Source of the DNA: Arcuatula senhousia
Lineage: Eukaryota > Mollusca > Bivalvia > Mytilida > Mytilidae
Direction of reading: 5' to 3'
DNA: 64,000 nt
Assembly: GCA_963971305.1 (NCBI GenBank)
Contig: OZ020313.1
Span: forward strand, 27,690,602 to 27,754,601
Under the pieces are notes generated by a model. The model worked only from the letters and a program-made list of their open reading frames with translations, was not told the origin of the DNA and ran no database searches. Positions 20,661-31,691 of the stretch are shown in pieces. Position 1 is the first letter of the stretch. Every line of letters begins with the position of its first letter. Position numbers and translations under genes: made by a program.

Positions 20661-23535
20661 ACGAGAGGCTCCCAGGAGCCTGAATCGCCCACCTGGTCTT
20701 GATGTCGACCCTATAAAAAACTTTTCTAGAGCTAAATGAGCTGAACATTTAGGCAAGTAACAGCTTTTCTCTATCTACTATAGTTTCATTCTGTAGCCAT
20801 AGGCCCAAATTATGAAAAAAATGTTATTCTAGGGGCCATAATCTCTATAAGGGGTCATCTGACAACTTCGACCCTATGAAACATTTTGTAGCGCTAAATG
20901 AACTCAACATTTAAGCAAGCAACAGCTTTTCTCTATCTGCTATAGTTTCCATTTTAAAGGCCAAAAACATACAGAAAGGCCGAAGGAGGAAATGACATAT
21001 CTGTGATTGTAAATAATGACCTCCTTAGACAGTGTTGTAGCTGTGTATTTTGTGCTATAATTGCTGGTGCGACCAACCCCTAATTTAGTCTTTCTTGTAC
21101 ACAACAATGATGTGATTTGGTGCTTTGTCTGCAGGTACAAGTTCAACATCATACATGTCATGTAAGGTGGACAATGTTTTTGCAACATCAGCGCTGTAAA
21201 AAATCGATGTTGCTTTAGTGGTCATTGAGCCCTTCAAAGAATTGATGCTTTTCAAAATCAGTGACCTCACAGCTTAAACTCATTCTGACAAAAAACATGG
21301 AAAAAAAATCGTTATTTTTTACCTTAAAGGGGCAATAACCCCAATAAGTGGTCATCTGACAACTTTGACACTATGGATACTTTTTAGAGCTTTTGCTTTA
21401 GATCCTTGGGTTTTTTCCTAACTGTCATAGTTGCTTGTGATTTTACCCAATGTTCTATTATTAGCAACAGCGGTCATATTTTTTATTGAACAAATCCTTT
21501 CAAAATAGGGACCGATTTTTTGTTGTTGCCAACACGTCAGAAATTATTCATGCAAAGTTTCAGTCAAAATGATTCAGTGATTTCAAAGGAAAAGTTTTGA
21601 AATAGTTAATGGATGGCGACAGACGCATATTGGTGGCATTGGCATGGGTTAGGTCAGATGAGCTTAAAAGGCTTTTTGCGTCATCTTTTGCCATTGTAAA
21701 TGCAAATTATCCTTCTATAATTAAATAAATGAAAAGAAACAGATGAACTCTAGACATGGGACTGACTGACTTTATCCATGTGTATTTGCGGTAACCAATT
21801 TATAGAAATGTACCATCTAGCAAGATATTATTTTTAATGCAAAATCTAAAAATGTAATCTCATGTCCAAACACTCAATTTGAATTCATCATCATTTTATA
21901 CTTAAACAAGTTAATGGTGTGTTTCGTTGCGTGGTCAACAATCGAATCGACAATGTGCTTTAGTAAAAACAGGGCTACATAACCAAGAAAAATAAATAAA
22001 TAAAAAGTCAGGGAAAAACGATATAACTAATACGGCCGAACAAGAAAATATCATCCATACCAAACCATCCCCATTAGGCATGTCTGTTACGGACTCTATA
22101 CAAAATATTAAACAATTCGATTACATGTACCCCTTTGTTCACAGGTTCATTGAATAACCACAGACCAATTCGAAATCATAGGCCCGGGTTACAGACTCAC
22201 ACATCCAATTTTAAACAATGTTAACCCTCCCCGCGGTCAACGGGCTGTTGTCTTTTTCGGAAGGTTCTGTTGTTCTTTCTACATAAATAAAAAGAGGGAT
22301 TCTTTTGAATGGTCCTGCAGACCTTGGGGCGATTTAGAATCCTAGGCCCGTCTATTATGTGCTCAAATACATTTTTTAAAACAATTGGAGCACCCCTAGG
22401 GCACGCAGGTCCAATGGTGTTAGTACGGGATGCTAAGTGGAGGGTGTGGTTGTTCTGACCAATCACAGCCATTGTTTCAAATTTGACCTTATGACGTCAT
22501 TCAGCTTTCCCGTCATGCAATTATTGCATATGAATGAAAAATTCTACCATATGAATGAAAAATTCTACCATATGAATGAAAATGGGTTTTGCCAAAGAAA
22601 GTGAAAATATAGCATTAAAATTGTAAATTATAACAAACGAATGATAAATCATAGAATTGAAAGAAAAAAATATACTATATAAAAAGATATTTGATCATTG
22701 AAAAATTTATTTTACCAATTGAATGGGAAATATGCCATAGAAATAAAGTTTTTAACAATATAAATGAAAAATTATACCAATGAAATGAAATTTATATAAT
22801 ATAAATTACTTTTTATACCAAATGAATAAAATATTATAGCAATGAAATTGAAAATTTTAGCAATATAAATGAAGATTTTAGCATTGAAAAATTTATTATT
22901 GAATTTTGCAACGGAAATCACGCCATATTTAAGCAAGCAACAGCTTCTCTCTATCTGCTATAGTTTTTATTCCATAGGCCAAAAATATGAAAAAACGTTA
23001 TTTTAGGGACTGTAACCCCTTTAAGGGGTCGTCTGACAACTTCAATCCTATGGAGACTTTTGTAGGGCTAAATGAGCTGAACATTTAAGCAAGCAACAAC
23101 TTTTCTCTATCTGCTATAGTTTTCATTTGAAAGGCCAAAAACATGAAAAAATGCTACTTTTCACCTTTAAGGGGCCGTAACTCCCATAAGGGGTCATCTA
23201 ACAACTTCGACTCAGAAAGTACATTAGTAGAGCTTTTGATGCTGAAGCAGTAGCGTGGCATCAGATTTCATCTATCTCTTATACTTTTTGATTTACAAGC
23301 CAAAAACAGTAGTCTGACCCCCCTAGTCTATTTTTAGTAACGGCGGTCATGTTGTTTGGACGGCGGTTACTATTTGTCCAATCCTGGTAGTGGACATCCC
23401 ATAGATGAAGTGTGCAAAGTTTCAAAGTTATCCCTTCAGTCCTATTGGAGAAGATTTTCAAAGAAAAGTTAATGACGACGACGACGGACGCCATGTGATG
23501 GCAATAGCTCACATGGACACCGGTCCAGGTGAGCT
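20661..23535 (-). mobile_element. Composite Helitron/HINE-like repeat, unit 2, complete ends
   Basis: The 3' end with hairpin AGGCTCCCAGGAGCCT is at 20661 and the 5' end ..GGTCCAGGTGAGCT at 23535, in reverse orientation. Near the 5' end are (GAC)n (about 23474-23490) and GCCAAAAACAGTAGTCTGACC, both shared with 61477-62690. It is longer than that copy because of inserted DNA (Penelope-like fragment about 20990-21270, second element end about 21674, minisatellite about 22516-22911). Confidence 0.6.
20990..21270 (-). pseudogene. Penelope-like fragment, unit 2 copy
   Basis: Same two-frame protein remnants as 14930-15209, including the same frameshift, so the damage predates the duplication. Confidence 0.5.
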
Positions 23536-24105
23536 AAAAATGAGTTACCTTTGAACATGGTTAAGCTGTTAAACAATTGAAAGTTTCAAATCTGTTTATG
23601 TTCAAACAATATAAATATTTTTTTCGTTAGTTTGCACTCTCGTTTGAACTCGACCTTTCCAATTTAATCAATCTATGAATGATTCACAAGCCTCAGACTG
23701 GACTTTTTCATCGGTTTTTTTCTCGGCATTGGTTATGGTGAAATTATAAAAGGAAAAGGAAGGATGGCAAATAAAAAAGGACCATGACAGTCGTCTGCTT
23801 TAAAAAATCAAGATGAAGTATATAGCTAAAAAACTAAATGCTCACCTGCTTCTTAAGCCAAAAGTGAACGGGATCGACAACTATGAGCAAATGGAAACTT
23901 TTGTAGACCTTAATGAGTAGAAGGGTTAAGAAAGCAACAGTTGAGTGGCTTGTGGTTGTGCTGAGATGGTAACCTCAATATTCCTGTTATGTCTCACAAC
24001 CGTAATCTGTTTTCGTACTATCGGACAAAGAATAAAATTGCAATGGAAGATGGAAGTTTTGCATCATCAAAATTGTTTGAAGCTTAAGCATATCTATTTA
24101 TCCTG
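23536..24105. other. Non-coding stretch
   Basis: No gene, splice-framed exon or clear repeat was recognised. A short piece near 23875-23935 (ATGAGCAAATGGAAACTTTTGTAGACC) vaguely recalls the Helitron-like tandem unit. Confidence 0.4.
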
Positions 24106-24109
24106 TATT

Positions 24110-24425
24110 GGGAAACAAGCTTAGCGCGTATGTGAATCCCTCTACAGCTAGCAGATTGCGAGTGTAGCCTTTGTAGCAACCCCCATTGAGCCTACTCTTA
24201 TCGAACTCTACAAAGGGGTTTTTAATGTGCATTGAATATTGCTCTCCGGATCCCCTACAAGGGAAAACCTTTTTCGTCCCTTCCGAAGGACTTGCATCAT
24301 TCCTTGAGACCAGCCTCGCAGATTGTGCCAAGAGAGAGTATGACATAATAACCCTTGACGAGGATCGAATGACGAACCTCGGTGATAGTAGCCCGACGTG
24401 TTAACCACTACACCACCGGCTCTCA
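24110..24425 (-). repeat. tRNA-derived SINE, full-length-like copy
   Basis: On the minus strand the 5' end reads GCCGGTGGTGTAGTGG then TTAACACG (A-box like) and later ATTCGATCC (B-box like), so it derives from a tRNA. A body follows with a CCTCGAGACC-like block and CCCTTTGTAGAGTTCGATAAG near the 3' end. Related pieces are at 29170-29290 and 55600-55860, both with the (TCTTATC(A/G)AACT)..GGG..TTCAATGT/ATTAATATGCAT pattern. The in-frame ORFs are shadows. Confidence 0.7.
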
Positions 24426-24683
24426 TTCTTTTGAAATGCATGTAAAAAGTCAGGACCATTGCGATTTTCAGTTATTCCGGTATGTCTACCTTGTTTCGTC
24501 TTTTCTCTTGGACGTTTGAGATTGGCCCTTCAGGTTCGGCAGTTTGTTGTTACCTTTATTGTTACAAAAACTTATGTTACAATGTTTTGAACGGGTTAAA
24601 AGAACCTTTAGTAGCAAGCATCGATAGTTCACATTCAAAAACTAGACGCATGCTTTTAATGTTTTTGTTTGTGTTTGTTGTGT

Positions 24684-24716
24684 GTGGGGGGGGTGGGGGG
24701 GGTTGGGGGGGGGGTC
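24684..24716 (+). other. G-run, potential G-quadruplex
   Basis: Runs of 7-10 G separated by single or double T on the plus strand. It could form a quadruplex or mark an assembly weak point. It lies in the 3' flank of the minus-strand propeptide gene. Confidence 0.5.
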
Positions 24717-25062
24717 TGAAAGTCAACAAGTTTTCAGTTCATGTATAAATGGTGCTAAAACAAAAGATAAATCTTTTTGCAGTATAAGATAATACTTTAG
24801 CAGACAAACAACATGAGATATTAAAAAAAGAAGTAACAAAATATATGAAATAATTATGTTTGAAAAAAAAAATTAGAAATCACATGCAATATATAAGAAA
24901 CACTTAACTGCATTTGTAACAATATTTTTGTAGTTTCTTCTTCGGTATCAGAAATGCTTTACATTTCATTTCTTAAAATAATATTCACGTTTCTTTCTGA
25001 AACCAGCTTCCAATTCTTCTTAGATTTTTTTTGGAGGATGATAGTGCCCCCATTTCTATTTT

Positions 25063-27559
25063 TTAAACCAGCTTCCAAATCTTGAAAGATGACTGTGCTT
25101 CACGTTTCTTTCTAAGACCAGATTTCAAATTTGTATTTACGTTTTTGAAAGATGAAAGTGCATTACGTTTCTTTCTCAGACCAGAGTCCAAATCTGTATT
25201 GACGGCTAAAGTAACTGGAAGTGCTTCACGTTTCTTTCTCAGACCAGCTTCAAAATCTGCATTGACGGCTAGAGTAACTGGAAGTGCTTCACGTTTCTTT
25301 CTCAGACCAGCTTCAAAATCTGCATTGACGGCTAAAGTAACTGGAAGTGCTTCACGTTTCTTTCTCAGACCAGAGTCCAAATCTGCATTGACGGCTAAAG
25401 TAACTGGAAGTGCTTCACGTTTCTTTCTCAGACCAGAGTCTAAATCTGCATTGACGGCTATAGTAACTGGAAGTGCTTCACGTTTTTTTCTCAGACCAGA
25501 GTCTAAATCTGCATTGACGGCTATAGTAACTGGAAGTGCTTCACGTTTCTTTCTCAGACCAGAGTCTAAATCTGCATTGACGGCTAAAGTAACTGGAAGT
25601 GCTTCACGTTTCTTTCTCAGACCAGATTTCAAATTTGTATTAACGTTTTTGAAAGATGGAATTGCATTACGTTTCTTTCTCAGACCTGAGTCTAAATCTG
25701 CATTGACGGCTATAGTAACTGGAAGTGCTTCACGTTTCTTTCTCAAACGAGCTTCCAATTTTGCAATGACGCTTTTGAAAGATGAAAATGCTTCACGTTT
25801 CTTTCTCAGACCAGAGTCCAAATCTGCATTGACGGCTAAAGTAACTGGAAGTGCTTCACGTTTCTTTCTCAGACCAGCTTCCAAATCTGCATTGACAGCT
25901 AAAGTAACTGGAAGTGCTTCACGTTTCTTTCTCAGACCAGCTTCCAAATCTGCATTGACGGCTAAAGTAACTGGAAGTGCTTCACGTTTCTTTCTCAGAC
26001 CAGCTTCCAAATCTGCATTGACGGCTAAAGTAACTGGAAGTGCTTCAAGTTTCTTTCTCAGACCAGCTTTCAAACCTACCTTGGCGGCTTTGATGTCTTG
26101 GAACGCTGCTGTTGAAAAGAAAAAAAATGTAAAACTATTTACACTATTAACAATAAAAACAGTCAAACAGTCTATAGTTATCTAGGAACACGAAGGTCAG
26201 ACATATGGTGGTTACTAGTAATTTACTTTAGTAAAAATAGTATAGGAGATTGTTTTTAATGTAAGACTGACCAACGATAAATCTCATTTATATTCTAACG
26301 TCATTCCAAGTCACCCATAGACTGTTTTTTTATGTCTAACATTATGTTATCAAATAATGATGCGTCTTAATTAAACGAATGCAATAAAATGCAATAGCTT
26401 AAAGATACGGAAAGCGGAAGGTATATTTATACTTCAGACTTCTCTTTTTTTACTTCTGACTTCATTGTTCTTACGTCTATTGTTAAACTACATACCAATA
26501 ACTTAAAAAAATCTATGGAGGAGTTTAAAGATTTGCCGGTTTTATACGCTTAAAATCCTAACTGATATGTATATGGCCTTATGGTTTTAAGAAGCATATT
26601 TTAAGAAGCACATGAACAAACTGTACACTTAGGCCTGCAGAGGGGATATGAAAGAAACAAAAAGGCACCAATTCGAGTGTCAAAAGTCCGAAAGGGCACG
26701 ACAAAAAAAAAACGGTAAACACGAACAAAAACAGAACGCACGAGGAAACATAAAGCACAAATCAACCGAACAGAAATAAACAACGCGAAATCAAGTCGTA
26801 ACAATAGTGAACTCCAGAAGAGTAAGCATTTCTTGCCTGCTTTTAGCATACCTGTCGCGCTCCTAGTATCCAACTAAGTGTGTCAAAACCGGTATAAGGG
26901 ACGGACCATTTAACTTAAGGGGGGGCTTGGTTTTTTGTTTTGGCCAGAAAATTTTTTATTTTGTGAATGCGTCATGACAGAATTTTTATTTTTTGAAAGC
27001 GTCGCGACAGAATATTTTTTTTTTATTATTAGCATTATTTTATATTTTATAATTCTTCTTCAGAATATTTTTTCAACCCTCTGCTGCAAAAATATTTTTT
27101 TCATCAAAAATCATTTTCAAAATATTTTTTTCATCAAAAATCATTTTCAAAATATTTTTTTAGGAAAAAACCAAGGCCCCCCCCTTTCAAGTTAAATGGT
27201 CGGTCCCTAAAGGAAGAAAAAATAAAACTATGACAAACCAACATCTGCACAATGAAACATGAAACAAGATTAAAGATAACTACCATAGAAGCAGTCTTCT
27301 GTTTCTCTATTCACGTTATACCATTCGATTTTGATATAACTTTGAGGTTTTTTGCTTACTTTTTTTTTAAATATGAACATAGGAAAGATTCATTTCTTTT
27401 TAATTTACAATTATGCTGAATGATATCTGAAGAATGTAAAACGTACTAAATATTTATCATCAGATAAATAAAGCTTTACCAAATCTTAAATTATACGATA
27501 TTAAATTTAATTTTCTTACCAAAAACACACAATAGAACAGGGAAAACAAGGCTCCTCAT
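25063..27559 (-). CDS. Secreted multi-copy propeptide, fifteen 21-aa repeats with RKKR sites
   Basis: Two exons. Exon 1 (27559-27520) begins ATG and encodes MRSLVFPVLLCVF, a short signal peptide, then donor G|GTAAGA. Exon 2 starts at 26108 after a pyrimidine tract and CAACAG (alternative NAG at 26105, also in frame) and reads to a stop at 25063; about 361 aa. After a short AFQDIKAAKVG leader come 15 complete 21-residue repeats plus a partial one. Twelve are type 1 (EALPVTLAVNADL..), three are type 2 (..SFKNVNTNLKS or variants); nearly all end in LRKKR, a furin/prohormone convertase site. Cleavage would release 17-residue peptides. There are no cysteines in the repeats. The last repeats are frameshifted (see findings). 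It may be a neuropeptide-like, defence or matrix precursor; I do not recognise the family. Confidence 0.75.
26640..26880 (-). repeat. Interspersed repeat family A, copy 3
   Basis: In the intron of the propeptide gene. Reverse-complement match of 421-600 with the longer 3' extension also seen at 2880-3085 (GTAACAATAGTGAACTCCAG..AGAGTAAGC, CCTGCTTTTAGC). Confidence 0.6.
26896..27209. mobile_element. MITE with GGGACCGACCATTTAACTT termini
   Basis: The left end AAGGGACGGACCATTTAACTT and the right end AAGTTAAATGGTCGGTCCC are inverted, followed inward by G or C runs. The interior is T-rich with repeated TCATCAAAAATCATTTTC. Other members: the outer ends at 29476 and 31145, 37218-37417, possibly the core of the foldback at 32717-33168, and a half copy at about 13312-13340. 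It lies in the propeptide intron. Confidence 0.7.
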
Positions 27560-27606
27560 GTTGCTATACTTTTCTTAATTATGAGTATATGCAACCTCCA
27601 TACGTC

Positions 27607-27612
27607 TTTATA
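27607..27612 (-). promoter_or_regulatory. TATA box of the propeptide gene
   Basis: TATAAA on the minus strand, about 48 bp upstream of the ATG at 27559. A start ~30 bp downstream would leave a ~20-base 5' UTR. The position fits a canonical TATA promoter, as often found in highly expressed secreted-peptide genes. Confidence 0.55.
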
Positions 27613-29165
27613 CAAACCGTTGGAGCTGGACACACCCCAAACATCAATTAAACCACGGGCTGATAAATTATGGCGTAAATAAATTAATCTCGAAAACAAA
27701 TTAAAAGTTTATATTTATTATGGCTCCCCGATCTCTGAATCATGTAATAAATTCTTGTTATGTAAAAAAACTTATGTGAATACTAATTGAGTTGAAATTT
27801 TAAATACGTAGCTTGTTCTAAGACGTCAGAAGATCTTGATTGTACGCAGTTCACCATGATAATTAAAAAGAAGAACAAATGAACCCTGCAGCGTCTAGTA
27901 GCTCTATCAAATGGGACTAGGAAGGGAAGTTTTTTTTGTGGCATACATCCCAAAACTGATACGTTTTATCTGTGGCCAGCCAATCAATATGCTGCAATTT
28001 GTCCATCTATCATGATATGGAAATTTACAGATTGAAAACAACAGCTAGAGCACTGGTACCTTTGAAAACGCAATTTACACACGTACAATGTACACCGTTC
28101 TATTATCAAAGATGCATCAAGCTAAATAAAGTTATCAAGTTTGGCGAAAATGCTTCTATTCAAGTTTGACAATATTATGAATGATATAATGTAATAAATA
28201 TTTTAGATCGATTTTATCTGATGGGAATCAATTTGCTCCAATTAAGCGCGAACTATTTTTGTAGAAAATAAACCTTATATTTTATAACTATAAAGGTGAT
28301 GAGGTTCTGTCGCATTCCCATATTTTATAATTTTATTGAGAAAATTGCATATATGTCATGTATGTGCGTCATTCTCATATTTTTCCACAAAAAATTGAAA
28401 TGCATAAGTTCGTTGTCCTAAAAACATCTTACATGATGCTTCCTATGAATATCAAATAAGGTTAATGTATCATACAAAATAGTTGCTGTTTCCAGAGTTC
28501 CACGATTTGTATTTGCATGGGTTACTGTTATTTAAATTTGTTAATTTGGTGGCTAATTAAAAGGTAATCAATGCTTACGCTCTAATTTATGAATAAAAGG
28601 TGTTCTCGTAAGATTATAATAATAATGCACTTAATGAAAATTTCTTCACGTTATGGTTGTCCCTTTTCATTTAGTCTTAACATTTTGTCAGAATGTTATA
28701 TAACCACTCATTTGTCATTTCATAGCTTTGGTTAAAATGATAAATGCCTCACTTTAACAAACAATACGAAAACGCATATAAGTTTAGTACATTGAGTACA
28801 CGTTGCTGTTTGCATTTTGATGTTTTTTGTATAGTAATTGTTATGCTGTTCGTTCCTTCTTTCTTATCCCTCTTGTCTTTTATGAATTAGCCTTTTAGGA
28901 CTTATCTTACGACATTTATTCCAATGCCCAATTGTTCCAATTTGCTTCTTGATTTCAATATTGATATAAGTCGCAAATTACATCACAAATCAAATAAAAT
29001 GAATAAAAAGAAAAAAAATATTACCCTTTTCTCTAACATTGAATTAAAATTACAAGATGAAAAATTGGGGTGTATAGTCTTGTGCTCCGTTTTTAGTTAA
29101 AACCTAATTATTAAACATTGAAACTCAATATTTCTGTAAATCTCTCTCATGTTTGCAGTTTGGTA
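27613..29165. other. Intergenic region between divergent genes, left part
   Basis: AT-rich with no supported exon, TIR or tandem repeat. This and the following repeat block form the shared upstream region of the propeptide gene and the PHM-like gene. Confidence 0.4.
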
Positions 29166-29169
29166 GTGT

Positions 29170-29290
29170 TACTTTAAAGCCTGCTCTTATCAAACTTCAA
29201 AAAGGGGCCTTCAATGTTCGAGAGGTATAATACGAAACAACCGTTTTGTCCCTTGCGAAACGATCATTTCAAATAGTTTAAGCGAAAGGT
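29170..29290 (-). repeat. SINE fragment
   Basis: The block CTGCTCTTATCAAACTTC..AAAGGGG..TTCAATGTTCGAGAGG..TTTTGTCCCTTGCG aligns with the 3' half of the SINE at 24110-24425 and with 55600-55860. The tRNA-like head is missing. Confidence 0.5.
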
Positions 29291-29475
29291 CACAAAAGCC
29301 CGTTCGCTCCATTTTTAGCTTAGAATTTGCATTTTTGAAATTTGCTTCAAAAGTTACGGACAAGATTGAACACATGGTGTATATCATTGCAAAATAGCTA
29401 ATAAAGTCGTGTCTGTTTAATTCTGGTATAAAACATATACAATCAAAGATTACTTTGTCGGAAAGCTGGGTTGCT

Positions 29476-31145
29476 TAGAGACTAACCATTTGACTTTAGG
29501 GGGTCTGTGGATTTTTTTTCATTCTACCTTTTTATTTTCGGGTAAAATATCGGAGCCTGGACATTTTGTTTTGTTTTTTTTTTTGTTTTGTCATCCTGCC
29601 TTTTTATTTCAAACAGCACTATAGCCCACTCCATTATGGCCCTGTCACACTATAACGTTTAAGTCAACGTGTGCCGACGTTTTAGAATATATTTTCAACA
29701 CGCTGATGTACGTTGCGTAAGTTTTGTATGGGTAATGAACACGCTACAAACACGTTAGCGAACGTCAGCGTGCGTTGGTGAACGTCGAGTGCGTCGCTTC
29801 AACATGCTTAAAATTTCCGACGTTCGCCAACGTGTTAGAAATAAATTATTCGAACGCTAGGCATAAGTTAGAAGGAGGCTATACACACGCTGATGTACGC
29901 TATGTGGTCGTTGTGCGCATGTGAAATGCGTTTGACGAACGCTCAGCTAAATGGAAACGAACGTGTATAGCGATAATGCAGCGCATGTCTAGCGTCAGTC
30001 TAACGACCAAGAAACCTATTCAACGCGTTTAAAACGTGTACAGAGCGCACAGATCGTCATTGTAACGAACGAGTAGAGTATCAACCCCAGAATTTTATAA
30101 GTGAGATTGAATTACAAGGGGGAAAGTCAATTTCAAAGGCTTCAAATACTAATTCAAACCTGAAAAAAATCTTTATAAAAAAAAAACAATGAACAAAGCC
30201 CAAAAAAAATCTTGAATATAACAAGGATAACTTAGATGGTCTGGAATTGAAAGTAATTCTTGCAAATTGTAATACACCTGCCGTGTTTTCGGTGGTACCA
30301 AAAAATACTCAAATACAACGAGTAACGACAGTCTAACTTCAATACTCATTTGAAATAATGTGTATTTTTAATATTCAATAAGCACACGCTTTTTTCTCTA
30401 TTAAGGACATCCGTCATGCTGTCTGCGATCTTTTAGGATTTATTTAGTCAAGTGCTATAAAAAGGATGCTAGGCAAACTCTACAGACCGGTATTTCTTAC
30501 ATATATATAGTTACTCATTTGAGATTTTGAGAGTTTGTTAACAAGTGCATGCATTCCTCTCTGTATATTTTTGACATATCAAAATATAAAATACACACTT
30601 TATTCTATTCTTTTAGACTGAGTGCAAAAATCTTCACTATTGGTTAAAAAACGGCTTTAGAATAATTATACATTCATATTACCAGAACGCTGAAAACCAA
30701 TATTTTTATAACGAAACTAAATTTACATGATGTATCTATAATTATTAATTAATCCAGCAATACATTTAAGCCAGATAATAGATCTATTTGGGCTATTGTG
30801 AAATAATACTAAAGAAAAGACCAGAAATCCTAGGTCTCCCCACCGAGAGAAAAAAAAATTTAAGTTAGACTAACGCTATGAATGCGTTCAGCAGTCGTCA
30901 CACATGCGCTAGGCAAACGTCAAGTACGCCGGACAAACGCTATAGATAAGTTTTTAATAAGTTTGTCGTGCGTTGTAGGTAGTTAGTCTGACGCTTTGTG
31001 GTCGTTCACCGAGATATTTTTTGAAACTTTTTATATCGACTGCCAACGTGTTCCATCGTTTAGAACATTTATTTGAACGCTTGGCACACGTTGGCTTTAA
31101 CGTTATAGTATGACAGGGCCATAAGATTAAATGGTCGCTCCCTTA
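29476..31145. mobile_element. GGGACCGACCATTTAACTT-type element split by a nested element
   Basis: The left end (ACTAACCATTTGACTTTAGGGGG) and right end (GATTAAATGGTCGCTCCCTT) are diverged versions of the MITE termini at 26896-27209. The DNA between them is mostly a second element (29637-31121). Confidence 0.5.
29637..31121. mobile_element. Nested TIR element with TA target duplication and AACG-rich ends
   Basis: The termini TGGCCCTGTCACACTATAAC (left) and GTTATAGTATGACAGGGCCA (right) are inverted and flanked by TA on both sides. Several hundred bases inside each end are crowded with short AACG/CGTT words in both orientations (for example CAACGTGT, CGAACGCT, ACGTTGCG). There is no transposase ORF, so it is non-autonomous. 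The TA duplication is compatible with a Tc1/mariner-like or related mobiliser but does not prove one. Confidence 0.65.
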
Positions 31146-31691
31146 TAAAATGCCCAAAACGCCATTTTAAAGCAGCTTTCCGGTCTTTCACTTGAACTTC
31201 AGGGATCTCTAAAATTAGTGAACTTTTAGGTTTCATACACGAACAAAATTGTACACATGCTTAAAATACTTAATATCAAATAGGGATTTAACATTCACAA
31301 ACAGTGTATTTTTTTTTCACTGCACTATATTATGAGACAGGGGTCAATATTGACTCGGAAGAAGACCCGAAAGTTGGAATAAGGGTCCAGGAAATTTTCA
31401 TCCCTGACAAAGATCGAATCCATACGACGGACTACCGGCTTATATAATCCGTTGAATATTTTTTTTAGAATGAAAGCACATTATCTAATTACCAGAAGTC
31501 AATTCTGTTGTTTTATCAAGATTCAAGAAATAAACAAGTATATTTTTTTCAACATGCATGAGTGATGTGTTGACCATTGAACTTGTTATACGTAAGACAC
31601 GTCCTAGAACCATGATGTTTAATATTATATAGAATTTCTTCTGATTTTTTCTGTGTCAGTTGTTATGTCGGTGTAACTAAAACTAATCAAA
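31146..31691. other. Upstream region of the PHM-like gene
   Basis: No gene. A TATATAG stands about 60 bp before the ATG at 31692 and may be a TATA box. The leader just before the ATG reads AATCAAAATGG, a good initiation context. Confidence 0.4.

Larger units (their letters stand above)
17224..23282 (+). repeat. Tandem segmental duplication, unit 2 (no P-like transposon)
   Basis: 17224-18105 equals 4442-5320 and 19029-23282 equals 12967-17222. The middle 18106-19028 is private to this unit. Sequence beyond 23282 continues the Helitron-like repeat naturally, so unit 2 holds the original right edge and unit 1 the original left edge. Confidence 0.85.

Noticed and set aside
25082..26185. 367-aa plus-strand ORF antisense to the propeptide repeats
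   Set aside because: The 63-bp period keeps all frames in register, so an open antisense frame is expected. Signal peptide, splice signals and TATA box all support the minus strand.
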